DNA from: Arabidopsis thaliana
Taxonomy: Eukaryota; Streptophyta; Magnoliopsida; Brassicales; Brassicaceae
Assembly: GCF_000001735.4 (NCBI RefSeq)
Contig: NC_003074.8
Location: forward strand, 11,036,101-11,100,100
Reading direction: 5' to 3'
DNA length: 64,000 nt
Every line of letters begins with the position of its first letter. Position 1 is the stretch's first letter. Positions 45,219 through 61,329 of the stretch are shown here, piece by piece. A program made the translations under genes and the position numbers. Below the pieces are notes generated by a model. It was not told the DNA's origin and did not search any database. It was given only the letters and a program-made list of their open reading frames with translations.

Positions 45219-45382
45219 TGTCAGACGTAACCTAGACCAATACTCACATCATCCATTCAAGTAACCTTCTTCCTCTTCTATATTTGACAAAATTATATAC
45301 AAATTAACTTATTATAACAAAAACTAAATGACTAAAAATAACTTATTATAACAAAACTTTTTTTTTCCAATCAATAAACTAA

Positions 45383-45506
45383 AATGAAAGCACAAGAACC
45401 ATGTTTTTGTGATTTCATTAAGAACCCAGTTTTTAATAAATACGTTACATCCCTGCAAGCTCGCTCAATCTTAGAATTTTGTGGTATTCCTTATCATACT
45501 TGTTGA
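45383..45506 (+). pseudogene. Partial tandem copy of the LTP-like gene
   Basis: Repeats the 3' part of 44934-45218 at about 90% identity, from ATGAAAGCACAAGAACCATG to the same stop (QEPCFCDFIKNPVF, then GIPYHTC-stop). It has no signal-peptide half. It keeps the ancestral-looking CFC and has EFC where the intact gene has KCC. Confidence 0.8.
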
Positions 45507-46054
45507 TGTCCTAAATATTAAAATATTTAAAGTAATTATTGATGATACAATTTTTTTATAAGAACTATGATAATATGGAGAACTCATCCCTATGTCATGA
45601 AGCATGTTGATTCCATGTAATGTTTTCGTAGATCACAGTTTGCTTATGAATTATGATAAAAACAAAATCTAGTTGTGTTATGCATTTAGGTTAGATTTTA
45701 AAGGTTGCTCAAGAGAAAAAGAAATATAAATGAAAGGAGTAATACTTAATACAAATTAATTTAATTTAATTTCTATTCATTGATTAGATGAATAAGAACA
45801 TATTATCCTTACTATGGAAATATTTGTTTTCCTAATAACGCTATGATTATGTAAATATATACTATTAATAATGCGGCAATATATTAAAATAAAATAAAAT
45901 AGCAATTGTATTCAATTTATTCCATGAACCAAAACAAAACAAAAAGAAAAAGAAAAGAATCAACTCACTCTATGAAAAAAACAAATTAAGAACAAAAGCC
46001 ACACTCATTTCAACTAGTGAACTGAAAACATAACAATATTCCAATTCTTCAAAA
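45507..46054. other. Spacer between the LTP-like genes and TPS16
   Basis: A+T-rich; the last part is the presumed 3' UTR of the terpene synthase (minus strand). No gene seen. Confidence 0.5.
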
Positions 46055-49869
<3,815 letters not shown>

Positions 49870-50477
49870 GTTTTGGACCACCAATGATATCAAATTGATT
49901 TCCACGACCAAATTTATAGGCATTACTGTAATGTGATCCCACCGAAACACCAAAGCATCACCAAATATATTAAAAAAGATCAAGTCCCTATATTAAATTT
50001 GGTAGTACAATTTTTTTTTGTGTCTGCCATAAACTTCTTCAACTAGCCTTGTTTGTTTAAATTTTTCTGTTACCAATTTGTAAGGGCTTCGCCCAATGTG
50101 TCTGTACCCCATATATGCTCCTAAAAAGTCATAAATATGAAAACTGTTTGACAAAAAGAAAACAAAAAATCCTTCCTCAGTTTGCAATTTTTATATACAG
50201 TTTTAAAAAGGGTATTATGAATATACATAGAAGATTACGAAATTAAGTGTCAGAAAAAACTACTGTTGAGCCTCATGAAAATACATTTATAACCCTATAT
50301 CATATTTGCTCTTGATGTTAAATATTTTGTTACCTTTTAATAATAATGTTATCATCTTGCCACAATTATACAATCTTTGAAATCAAATCGTTGGTTCAAT
50401 AGCTTGTAATTTGTTTATATCGTTAACTGTAGTATTAACATGTCAAATATTTTTCATCCATATTTCGCTAACAATAT
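49870..50477. other. TPS16 upstream region
   Basis: Core promoter next to the gene (TATA-like at 49911-49919, minus strand). Farther up, a segment at about 50308-50455 recurs at about 51316-51450. Confidence 0.55.
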
Positions 50478-50486
50478 TATCCTGAT

Positions 50487-51228
50487 GAAAAATACTTGGG
50501 TTCACCCGTAGGGGTAAACTCTTCTATTCACCCCCTTTATTTTAGCCAATTAAAATCTGACACCTAATAATAAAAAAAATAATTTAATTTAATTATAAAA
50601 TCTAATTTGTCAAAAAAACAAAATTATGTATCGGTTTGGGTTTATTTGAAAAGGTAAGGGTTTAGATTTTATGATTAAACGAGGTTAAATATCGGTTTGG
50701 GTTGAGAAAGTACGATTAGAGTTTAGATTTTATGATTAAACGGGTTAAATATTGGTTTAAGTTTATAAACAGATTTAGATTTTACAATTAAACGAGGTTA
50801 AATATCGGTTTGGGTTTAGAAAATACGATTAGTATTTAGTTTTTATGATTAAACGAAGTTAAATATCGGTTTGGATTTAGAAAGTACGATTAGGATTTAG
50901 ATTTTATGATTAAACGGGTTAAATATTCGTTTAGGTTTATAAACAGATTTAGATTTTACAATTAAACGAGGTTAAATGTCGCTTTGAATTTAGAAAATAC
51001 ATTTAGGGTTAGTTTTTTTTACGATTAAATGAGTTTAAATCGCGGTTTGGGTTTACAAAGAAGAATTAAGGTTTAGATTTTGTAATTAAACGAGATTATA
51101 TATCGGTTTGGATTATAATTATAACTTTAATTTATTATGTAATTTAAGTAGGATTTGACATGATATATTTTTATTGCTTAATGCAAAAAGAGGTGAACAA
51201 AGGGGTTCACCCCTCCTAAGTTTCGTTC
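50487..51228. mobile_element. Mutator-like MITE carrying ~60-bp tandem repeats
   Basis: TATCCTGAT occurs on both sides (50478-50486 and 51229-51237), a 9-base target duplication as made by MULEs. Ends GAAAAATACTTGGG and, on the other strand, GAACGAAACTTAGG are inverted repeats, followed on each side by a GGGTTCACCC/GGGGTGAACCCC-type palindromic segment. The middle (50630-51130) is about eight degenerate units of about 60 bases. Confidence 0.75.
50630..51130. repeat. ~60-bp tandem repeat with a higher-order pattern
   Basis: The unit reads roughly 'GATTAAACGAGGTTAAATAT' then 'CGGTTTGGGTTTAGAAA.TA' then 'CGATTAGGGTTTAGATTTTA'. The variant with ATTTATAAAC.. wording ('GTTTATAAACAGATTTAGAT') returns every third unit (about 50760 and 50935), so a trimer of about 180 bases was amplified. 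Confidence 0.8.
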
Positions 51229-51237
51229 TATCCTGAT

Positions 51238-51756
51238 AATACGTTATCTGCTAACTATTCTGATGCATGTATTTTCTCTACATGATTATTCAGTCGCAAG
51301 TCAACTTTTTTTGCTCTTCATGCTAAATATTTTGTTACCTTTTAATAATAATGTTATCGTCTTCGCATATATATGTGTCTTTGAAATCTAAACATTGGTT
51401 CAATAACTGCAAATTTGTTTATATCGTCAAATATATTATTAACATATTAAGTTGGTTTGTACTTCATGTCATTTCATTCATGCCTGTGACGAAAGTAGGA
51501 TGAAATTTAATTGGGGTCAAAATTATATAAAACAAAAACAAATATATTATTTTGACAACTATCCTATTTATGAGTTTTCATTTGAAAAGTACTCTTTTTC
51601 TTATTAATTTTGTAATGCAATATATTAAAAAATTCATTTAAATTAAAAGCTGTATTTGTAGTAAATCAAAATTAAATTCGAAAATTAGAGAAAATAACAA
51701 ACTAAAATCGAAATGATATTAGTTAACTTTATAGTTAATTTTTGAGATAAAGATTA
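51238..51756. other. Stretch between the MULE and the Helitron
   Basis: Holds the second copy (about 51316-51450) of the duplicated segment. No gene. Confidence 0.5.
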
Positions 51757-54062
51757 TCTACTATATATATTAAAATCTAAGAATATAATATCTAAAAATA
51801 TTGTAAAGTCTATCCTTTAATATTTGTCAATGTTATATAAAACAAAACAAACCGGTTTTGAGAAACCTTAATATTCGAATAGAGAACCCATCCGAAGCCG
51901 CCACATTGAGACTGCAAATACTCAACGGAAAAATAACCTCCAACGATCTAGGAAGATGTAACCCGTACGTAGATAGTGACACAAGATCTGTCGCCATCCC
52001 GCCACTGTAAAACCGCTTTGGAGGAGGAAGAAGATAACCGAGCTTGAGTTTGTTGAAGAGGCTTCAGTCTTAGTTGTGAGAGAGAAAAAAGCGGTAGGGA
52101 GTAGATAAGGAAACCATCAACGGTGGCATAGCATCGTCGGACCACATACGATCTCTCCCGTCACTGACTGCCCTGTGAGACCTTATGTGTCGCCAGACCC
52201 CAAACCTAACTATGACCCTCTTTCGTTCGTTGCCGTGAAGTCTCCATCTTCCACACTGCATCGCAACTCCGCCGGTAAAGCTCTTATCGTCAAAGTGATA
52301 ACAAAACAATACGTTGAAAACAGAGTAACACAAAACAGAGTAAAAGCTGAATAATCCGATTGACTTGATATAACGTTCCTAAAAATGCGATACCAATTTT
52401 CACTTGCAAGAGTCTCGACGTGAGAACATCCGGCAAACAATGAGGAAGAGTCTAGAGAATTCTAGAGAGATTACAATCATATATTCGTTGTGTAAAGCAT
52501 GAAGTAAACGTTAACCACGTTAACAACGTCTTCAGTCACCATCCAACGTCGTAACTCTCAAGTTGATTGCCAGCTCACCAATGCGCACGTGCTTATCTTC
52601 TTAACCCAAACTTCCCACGTGCCAGCTGACCTTCTAGAACACTATATCACAAAGTCTCATGGTATTGTTTCACCTCCATTGCTCCATTGATTTTGATCAG
52701 AAAAATCTCGCCAAGTTGTTGCATGGGATCATGATTGAAATACCACAAGCCACGGGGTCTCATCGTTGATGGAATCGACAGAGAAATCTCATCGACGGTG
52801 CAAGAATTTATGCTAAGAAAAAAGAAAATTTAAAAGAGAAAATTGTCCGCGAGTGAGATCAATCCGGTGCGATTTTTCTCTGTGAAAAAAAATAGAAAAT
52901 TTTTATTTTTTGTTGGTTGCAGATTATAATACACGAATTTATCAAACCATGATTCAAAATTTTCTACATAGATAGATGCAAATCATATATATGAAATTTT
53001 CTACATAGATAGATGCAAATTTTCTACATAAGTGACACATCATCACACCAGTGAATGCCACATGTCATTCTAAATTATTATCATTAAAAATAACAAAATT
53101 TAGTGATAAAAATGAAAAGTTTTACATTGCATTGAATCATCCATTAATCCTACTCTTAACTAAATATCTTCATTTAAAAGAAAAAATACAAAAAATCATG
53201 TTAATGTATCAAACACTACTTTCATTTTACTTTTCTTATTTTGCTATTTTTTAATAGTCATTACTTGATAACGACTAGAAAGTTTCGTGTATTGCAACTT
53301 AGTTGTTTGCTACTTAACCTTTTTTAGTTTAGTAATTTTAACTTACTTTTTTCTTACATTTTTTGGTCTACATGATTGTCTTTTTGTGCTTTATGATAAA
53401 TTGATAACATTAATAATGACATGCATGTTTTTTTAAAGTAATGGTCTTTTCAGATGTTAGATATACCAAAAAATTAAATATACGACACTATCTCCAATAT
53501 GACTATATGCAAATGCAAAGAGAGAAACATAAAATTGTTGACTTAGAAGACTATTTAATTCTTGCTTTTTTTTTCTTTTTCATGTGAAAACTTTTAAAAC
53601 AAATGAGTAGTTAGTTATACATTTGTTATTCAAATTATGTCAATCCAATATTTAGCAATGTGTCTATCATGATGTGATTGGAATACTAGATCATGAGAGA
53701 ATACATGGAACAAGAAAGTGTTTGCTTAGATTCAAGTTAGACAACTTTCAAACCAAATAAGTAACATAATTCCATACCATTGTATCATATATTGTTAATG
53801 TAAATATTTCATGATAGTTAAAAAGATTAGAATCTTTGGTATATAGATAAGAAGATTTATACATGAAAAAAAAATTCATTGATATTTGAATCAAAAATGA
53901 ATCTAACTATACAAATATAATTACATAAAATGAATATAACTTTATTAACTACATAATAACATACACGAAAATAGCATAAATTACCAATAAAAATAGTTAA
54001 ACATAATTATTTTTAAACAATTTTCAAAACAACAACCCACGCTACGCCTGGTACTCACCTAG
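51757..54062 (+). mobile_element. Helitron (AtREP-like)
   Basis: The 5' end is TCTACTATATATATTAAAAT. The 3' end is a CCACGC-TAC-GCCTGG hairpin (one mismatch), then TACTCAC and CTAG. The element sits between A (51756) and T (54063), as Helitrons require. Length 2306 bases. No Rep/helicase is encoded, so it is non-autonomous. A GC-richer block (about 51880-52800) may be captured host DNA; I could not identify it. Confidence 0.75.
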
Positions 54063-55780
54063 TCTTACATATAAAAAAAAAGGTTTTACTTTATCCTTAA
54101 CAATTTATTTTTTAAAATAGTTTTTTCAATTAAACTTAAAATATAACACATAATCACATAATAACTTCCGCCCACAGTGCTATTACGACGGCGGGTCAAC
54201 GGCGGGTCACCACATTAAGCCATACTTTTAAATCCACACTTTACCTGAAAATTGCATATTTCTAAATTGACTATTTTTTTCTCTATTCACTGTCATTTAA
54301 ACACACTATAATTATAATTGTAACTCCTATAATCTAATTACTAGATTTTAACCCGTGGTACACCGTGTGAACAATTTATTTTTTAAAGTTAGTATACATA
54401 AAAGTTTGCAAATTGTATCTATTTATAAAATATTTTTATTTTATAGTTTACAATTGTTATTAAGTAACGTCCTGCCAAACCCGTCCTGCCAACCCGTCCC
54501 GTAAAAAAACTATTTATTTTATTAATATTGATCTTATTTATGATATTTTTATGAATTATTATCTAAATATTTTGTAATTTTGTAGTAATTAAATGCTATC
54601 AAATATCTTTGCGGTTTGATGATTATAATCGAATTGTTATAGTCATGGAGAAAAACAATATCAAAAATGATAATTTTGTAGTAATTAAATGATATTAAAT
54701 ATTTTGGAAGTTTAATTTTAGTAACTAAACGTGTAGTTAATGTGGAGAGGTTTAGGGAAGATTGTTAAATATCAAATATTTAATTTGAAGATTTTTTTTC
54801 TAATTATCAAAAACAAACATTAAAATCCAATGGCAGCCATTGTAAATAAGTCCCAACTACAGGATTTATTTCACAAAATGACTACAAAAATATATATATA
54901 TATTTCATAAATGTAACTTTCATCACTTCTTTTCCTATAAATAATCATTCTCACATCCTCTTCCACCATGTCTCAAATCCTAAATATTTTATTTGTTTTG
55001 TTTGTGTTCTTACATGGGTTGAAAACTCAATTAAGAATCATTGGAAGAGTTTGATTATATACTTTATTTAATATATATTATATACTTTATTTAATATATA
55101 TATATATATTACATTCTTTTAAATTTTATTTCTTCTTTGCTTTTTGTTTTATATTTATTTTTAATTCAAATTACATATGTATAATATAATCTTGATGGCA
55201 ATAATATAACCTAAATAAAGGGGCATATAAGAAGATATTAAACAATGAAAGTAATCTTTGGGATTTTTTAAAAAGCTTTTGATTGCACTTCATATGATTT
55301 TATAGGAAATGTATTCAATTTGTTATTTACAAATAATTTGGAAAATACTTTAGGTTATGTGTAAGATTATATCCACAACTTAGACTAAAATTTGAATATC
55401 ATTGTAAATTTTCATTTTTATCACTAATAATGTTTATTTTACCTCAAATGCTCACAATTACTGAATAAAATTATTATCATAGTTGAAAAAAACAAATAAA
55501 TTCATGATATTAAATAAGTTATATATTTTGATATTGTATGATTTGAATAAATATCAGTGTAGAAAATGTTATTGACATTTACGAAAAACAATTTCCTAAT
55601 TTTTTTTTAAAATTTTTATTACATAAACTAGGACTCAAAACCCACGCGATATTGAGGGGGAAAATATTATAAATTTATTTACATATTAATTTCTTTTAAA
55701 CAAATCAAACTCAAAATGATTTTTATTATAAATTTTAGTAGTTATTTAAGAGTATATATAAAACTAACCCGAAAAAATAA
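54063..55780. other. A+T-rich, gene-poor stretch with a second Helitron end
   Basis: At 54341-54360 the minus strand reads CCACGGGTTAAAATCTAG followed by T, another Helitron-type 3' terminus (minus orientation) with an imperfect hairpin just before it. Its 5' end was not found. No gene seen. Confidence 0.45.
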
Positions 55781-55789
55781 CCTTAAATA

Positions 55790-56745
55790 TTTTGACGGAA
55801 GTTTGCGATAAAAGACACAACGGAGAAAATTAACCGCCAATGTTAATGAAAAGTTACGATAAAAAGTAATCATCAATATTTTGATAGAAAGATGCTAAAA
55901 ACAACTGAATTAAATAACCGTCGATATGTTAAGAGAAAGTAACGACAAAAATACAGGAACAAAAAAGTAACTATTAATATTTTATTGCAATAAAAAAATT
56001 CAACAAAAAAAAATAACCGTCAATATTATAACGGAAAGTTGCAATGAAGAGACACAACCGAGGAAAAATAACGGTCAATATTTTATAAAAAATTGCGATA
56101 AAAACACAAACGGAAAAAAACGGTAATATTAAGAAAAAATTACGATGAAAAACACGAAAAAGTAACAATGAAAATTTTAATGGAAAATTGCGATAAAAAT
56201 AAAATAATCGTCAATATTATAACATAAAGTTGCAATAAAGAGACAACCAAGAAAAATAACCGTCAATATTTCTATGAAAAATTGTGATCAACGACACAAA
56301 CAGATTAAAAACCGTCGATGTAAAAGACAGTTTCGATGAAAAACACAAACAAAAATGAGAACCATCAATATTTTAGTAAAAAGTTACGATAAAAAGATAT
56401 AACCAAAAAATAAGCGTCAATATTATAACAGAAAGTTGCGGTAAAGAAATAACCAAAAAAAATAACTGTCAATATTTGAAGGAAAGATAGCAATAAAAGA
56501 AACTAAAAAAACAAATAACCGTTGCTATTAACGAAAAGTTATGATGAAAATGCACAAATAAAAAGTTACTATAGAAAAATAATAATGAAAAAATAATCAT
56601 CAATAGTTAATGAAAAATTACGACGAGAACACTTGAACGAAAAAAATAATCATCAACATATTAACGAAAATTTACGATAAAACAATAACCAAAAAAAATA
56701 ACCGTCAATATTTTTACAAAATACAACAATTAAAAGATACTTACG
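55790..56745. repeat. Degenerate minisatellite, 'AATAACCGTCAATATT' type
   Basis: About 15 diverged units of roughly 55-75 bases, each with AATAACCGTCAATATT, then a variant of AACGGAAAGTTGCGATAAAA, then ACACAA. The oldest-looking units are at the edges. Several small open frames here are by-products of the repeat. Confidence 0.8.
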
Positions 56746-56807
56746 AATAAATACTTGCATACATATTTAAAATATTTTATAATTAAACAACATTGGTTAA
56801 GTAGCTT

Positions 56808-57062
56808 CATGCACTATCTTCATCCATTTGTAATTATTTACTCGAGTCATAAAGCAGCCCACCATTCATGCACTATCGTCATCCATTTGTAATTATTTAC
56901 TCGAGTCATAAAGCAGCTAGCCCACCATTAGTTTTATATATTTCTCATTAAGTTATAAGTAAATTATTTTAGCACTTCGTTTGTTTGGTTGGTAAAGGAG
57001 CTTCATGCACTATCTTCATCCATTTGTAAATATTTTACTAGTCATATAGCAGTCCACCATTC
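56808..57062. repeat. Triplicated ~65-bp unit
   Basis: CATGCACTATC(T/G)TCATCC and CGAGTCATAAAGCAGC..CC recur in tandem at about 56812-56872 and 56873-56935. A more diverged third copy is at about 57002-57062, each time ending CCACCATT. Confidence 0.85.
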
Positions 57063-58186
57063 CGGATTTTATATTTCCATGATTTAAAGTTTCACTGATT
57101 TCGATCACAACAAATTAATCTCTTAAATAACGCGTATCACCATATTTAAATCAATTTTTGTCGCAAAAGTTTTTAGGACCTGAAATATTTTGAACCTGAA
57201 ATTTACAATTAGTCACATATTCATTCGTGAAGACCGATATAGTCACTTGGAATTTTGCAATAGTTCTATTCGTTTTTTTGTTTCCGTCCATCAGTTTTAT
57301 TAAATAATCGGAAAGAGCTGGATTCTCTTTGAGAGAGAGCTACAATGGTTCTATTCACATAATTTCTATTAGGTTTGTATTTCTGTTTTTGATTTGACAA
57401 TATTGGCTACGATTGATAACATTGCATAATAGCATAATGACAGAAGTTGCAAAATAAAAATTGGCAAAATGAAAACTTGTATAATAAAAAACCATAGAAT
57501 GAATTTTTAAAAAAAATTATGTTGATTGGATATACTTTGTAGATGTGGCCAAAAAAAAAAAAAAAAGGATACACTTTGTAGTATGACAAAATAAATATTA
57601 TATTAACAATATATATATATATATAATTATATACTTTTATACTTAATAAAAATAATGTTTATACTTAATAAATAAAATAATGTTTTAAAAAAGATTTAAC
57701 ATATTTTGAGTAATATTTGATACTAAAGAATGTAAGATTATTAAAAATAACTAAAAGTTGTGAAAATGTTTTTTTGTATTATTAATTAATGATATAATTT
57801 TTGTGTAAATTTTTTTTTTTTCTTTTACAAATGCTAATATTTAGTATGTATAGAATAAAACAGTCTATTATGCAAATAAACAAATATATACTCACTTTTT
57901 TATATAATGAACTTTTACTTTTTACTTATAATTTTAGGCAAAAATAAAAATTCTACGTTTTTTTCGTTTTCTAATGCAATTATGTAGATTTTCTGGATTG
58001 ATAAATTTTCTTCATAATCGCATTAGAAAACGCCATAGTGTCATTATGCTTATGTGTGTTACCAATCATAGCTATTATGTAAATTGGTTTAATTCGGCTT
58101 CAATTTTAGTACACATTAATTTGTATAAAATATTTTATCATTTTGGTTTTAATTGTTTCTTATTTTCCAGGGTGATTCTGATAGTT
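57063..58186. other. A+T-rich stretch
   Basis: No gene recognised. The frame at 57974-58201 lacks any known domain. Confidence 0.45.
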
Positions 58187-58189
58187 TTA

Positions 58190-58639
58190 GGGTCCGATTG
58201 ATGACCTACAAAGGAATACAAGGAATGAAGAGGAACATGATTAAGAAAGAACAAACAGAAAAAAAAATGATAAAATATGAATGAAGAGGAATGAGTGTAG
58301 AGGAAAAATAGAACACATGTTACTGTAAATGATAACCAAAACATAGAACAAATAGTAACAAAAAGTAAATTATTTTTTAAATTAAATATTAAACGAACAT
58401 GGGTGTAATTAAACTTTTTAATTAATAAATGTTTAATTTGTTTTCCTGTTTGTTCCTCGTCAAATTTGGGAAGGAACAATTTTCTTCTACGATTCCTCAA
58501 TATATAAGGAATGATTATGAATAGTGTGGGTTCACATGTTACAATTTAGAAAAAAGATTACTGGTAAATGGTAAAAAAAAAGAGGAACAACATGTTCCTG
58601 CCCATTCCTTTCCTAAAAAGGTGGTTACCAATCGGATCC
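58190..58639. mobile_element. PIF/Harbinger-type MITE, 450 bp
   Basis: Flanked by TTA on both sides (58187-58189 and 58640-58642). Ends GGGTCCGATTGATGACC and, on the other strand, GGATCCGATTGGTAACC are inverted repeats. The inside repeats GGAATGA-rich wording on both arms, as in a foldback MITE. Non-coding; the minus-strand frame 58138-58500 is incidental. Confidence 0.8.
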
Positions 58640-59934
58640 TTAGACTTTTAGTTAAGTAGATATGTATTACTGAAAAACTATTTCAACCAAACGAAAACTC
58701 AATTCATTTTTGTTAAAAAGAACATAACTATGAAATTAAAGCTTTTTTGGAGCTCAGCCACAAATGTGAAATATCTCTTTTTCACAAAATTATCACGCCA
58801 AAATATTTCTGTTTTCTTCTACACTTCATAAACTATAAATACTATATAACTCGTTTTTGAGTTATTTGATTCATAATTTAAATTATCCCTTTTATATGTA
58901 GAAATGATTGGAGCTCATGAGACACAAGAGAATACTTTCTTTCACGTAAATGTATAATATGGATTGGTTTCTTTATCTAGAATTTGAACTTAAGATGTAT
59001 ACATTACGGAGCTTTACTGCACACAAATTCACATAATAATTTAGTTGATGAAATTCGCGGTTTTAATAGTAACAAAGATATATACACATATATATGTAAA
59101 AAAAATTGTTACTGTTGAAATTGTACTGCACTATGCGGTTCAGCAATATTCAAAGCTGATATTGCATAAACTTTCACTTTACAGGATTAATTTGCATATT
59201 TTTTAGAAATGAAAGATTTGACAACTTTAAAGATTATTTTGCAGAAACTGTAAATTATGTCACATATTTAAATATATATTCAAAAGGTAGATCGAGTATT
59301 CAAATGGTTTTCACTCAAGTGTTAAATATTCTTTCTAGTTTAAGTAGGCATGCAATTTTTTTGTTTTGTTTTTTGCCTGCATTAACTCTTAGCGGTTAGT
59401 AGTATATATAAATATATATACTAATCCTTCCGATGCATTATTAGTATTGTTTAAGGTTGTTTCACATATTAAAAAAATCAATTAGACAACCTCAAATTTA
59501 AAATATCTCGTGGGTAAAGTTTGATTCCTTAAAACTAAAACAAGGCACCTACCTACCAAACAAATTGTTTGTTTAGTAAGATAATGACTGTTTTTATACT
59601 TTCGTTGTCAGGAATCATATTCTTCAATTGTAAGACTTTTCACAGAATCTTTATTATTAAAAGACAAGAGGGATACCTTGGATTGTTTTGGTTTTTTTTT
59701 AATTATTTGGAAATTCGAGTTTAAAGGTTTTATATTTCTCAGGGATCTATACTAGGTTAAATTCATCTCCTTCAAATGCCTCATAACATGTTTCGAACCT
59801 AACATCTCTACCTAAAAGATTTACCACTGGACCAATAGCTTATCGGTAAACATTGGATAGTTTTCAATTTTCATACTACTATTTGATGACATTTATTAAT
59901 ATTTATTTGGCCTTATATTCTTATTCTAAGTTTT
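58640..59934. other. A+T-rich stretch without recognised genes
   Basis: Nothing beyond poly-T/poly-A tracts and TA-rich DNA. Confidence 0.45.
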
Positions 59935-60170
59935 TCTTCCACGTCCACAAACCTGAATTACTAGTACGAGGAGGCGAACTTATTGACATATTCCAGAGCA
60001 AGTTTGTGCGGATCCAATAGACCCAAAGTGAGTCCTTAGCATAAACAAGTCTCCATATAAGTTTCAATATAAGTGTTCAGTTCGGATAAATTAATCCCAA
60101 GCCACCTTCCTTTCTGGGTTTACAAACATTTAGCCAAGTATCTTTCGCCTTGCTAGTGTTTAGAAACATC
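59935..60170 (-). mobile_element. LINE reverse-transcriptase 3' fragment
   Basis: Minus-strand reading gives KAKDTWLNVCKPRKEGGLGL (about 60165-60105) and then KLIWRLVYAKDSLWVYWIRT (about 60085-60015). This is the conserved segment downstream of the RT domain of plant LINEs, also seen in the LINE at 29330-35273. The fragment has internal stops and no visible target duplication. Confidence 0.7.
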
Positions 60171-61151
60171 AAAACAAGTGCCCACTCTTCTCATACTGAG
60201 AAACTTTTTTATGCTTTATGACAACTCAACAGATTTATGACAACTGGACTGTTAGTTTTTCCCGATTTGGATTATTTTCCTTGTGTTATTTTGTATCGTT
60301 TATCGTGTCAAGGCCTATTAGGTGCTTCTAAATTATAGTGAACTTTATTTTTCAAATGGATAAAGATGGAAGTGCAAAAACTAATGTACTACTCACGTTG
60401 CCATCTTTACCGAACATATGTACGGGTACGGGCCTGTGAATTCTAAACCATAACACGTACATGTTTCTCTCGCCATAACAGATACTGAACTTCCTCGATC
60501 TATTTCACATAGAATTTAGTCCAGTCTGTTCTAGATCGATTCGTTCCAAATTGTTTCCACTTTTTATGTTTTTAATTTATTGTTCTTGTATCCGCCTCTG
60601 TTTGACCTTTTTAAGGCTACGAGTTCCAACTGATTTTTCATTGACCAAAAATCATTTTTCTTAATTTATAATGTCTCGTTGAGTAACACAATTACTAAGA
60701 AAAGAGGCACCTAGTAACCTACCAAAATCACTAAGAAAAATGATTTTTCTTAACGGGAATTTGGTCAAGAATACCATATTTTAAGAATTATTTTCTAATT
60801 CTACTACATTTCAAAATTCATTTTCATTTGTACCACATTATAATGGATTGTCGTAGTCATATGCATAATGTTATCTCCGTTGAGCGTTGTAGAGTTGTGT
60901 CAAAATAAAGGTAATGTTGGAGAGAGAAAGTGAAGCGGATCTTGTTCCCTATCTTCTAATTCTCTTTTCCATCCAGATCTTATCCATGATCTTATTGTTA
61001 TATTCAGGGATAACTTTTATTACATTGGAGAACAATTTTTTCTCTAAAATTAGTAAGGTAAAAACAATTTTAAAAGTAGATCTAGGTAAAGACATAATCA
61101 TAAACTTGGTTTCCAAATACTAATTTTAGAAGAAAAGAAACACAAAAACTG
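60171..61151. other. Non-coding stretch with a 17-bp inverted repeat
   Basis: AAAAATCATTTTTCTTA at about 60647-60663 and its perfect reverse complement TAAGAAAAATGATTTTT at about 60733-60750 enclose about 70 bases. No gene; the frame 60914-61123 has no domain. Confidence 0.5.
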
Positions 61152-61329
61152 GGAACAACTAGAACCGTCAATTGGGCATCTGACCATGGGCTAAGCCCAG
61201 TCCACAACATTATGGACAGTCCATGGTCGGCCCGTAAAGAAAACGGGTTAAATGGTCTAAAGACCAATTATGTCCACGGGTTTAATGGGCTAGCCCACAC
61301 GGTCTATGGTTGGCCCATCAAGTTTCTCA

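Noticed and set aside
50630-51130. Regular ~60-bp repeats that could suggest a CRISPR-like array
   Set aside because: Units are degenerate and contiguous without unique spacers, and lie inside a plant transposon.
51948-52440. Overlapping minus-strand frames (65-87 codons) in the Helitron
   Set aside because: No known domain and mutual overlap; noted only as possible captured DNA.
52640-52700. CATGGTATTGTTTCACC resembling a Copia primer-binding site
   Set aside because: It matches the TGGTATCAGAGC consensus only in TGGTAT, and no LTR pair was found.
55974-56168. 64-codon minus-strand frame
   Set aside because: By-product of the minisatellite repeat.
58138-58500. 120-codon minus-strand frame
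   Set aside because: Lies almost wholly inside the 450-bp Harbinger-type MITE and has no domain.
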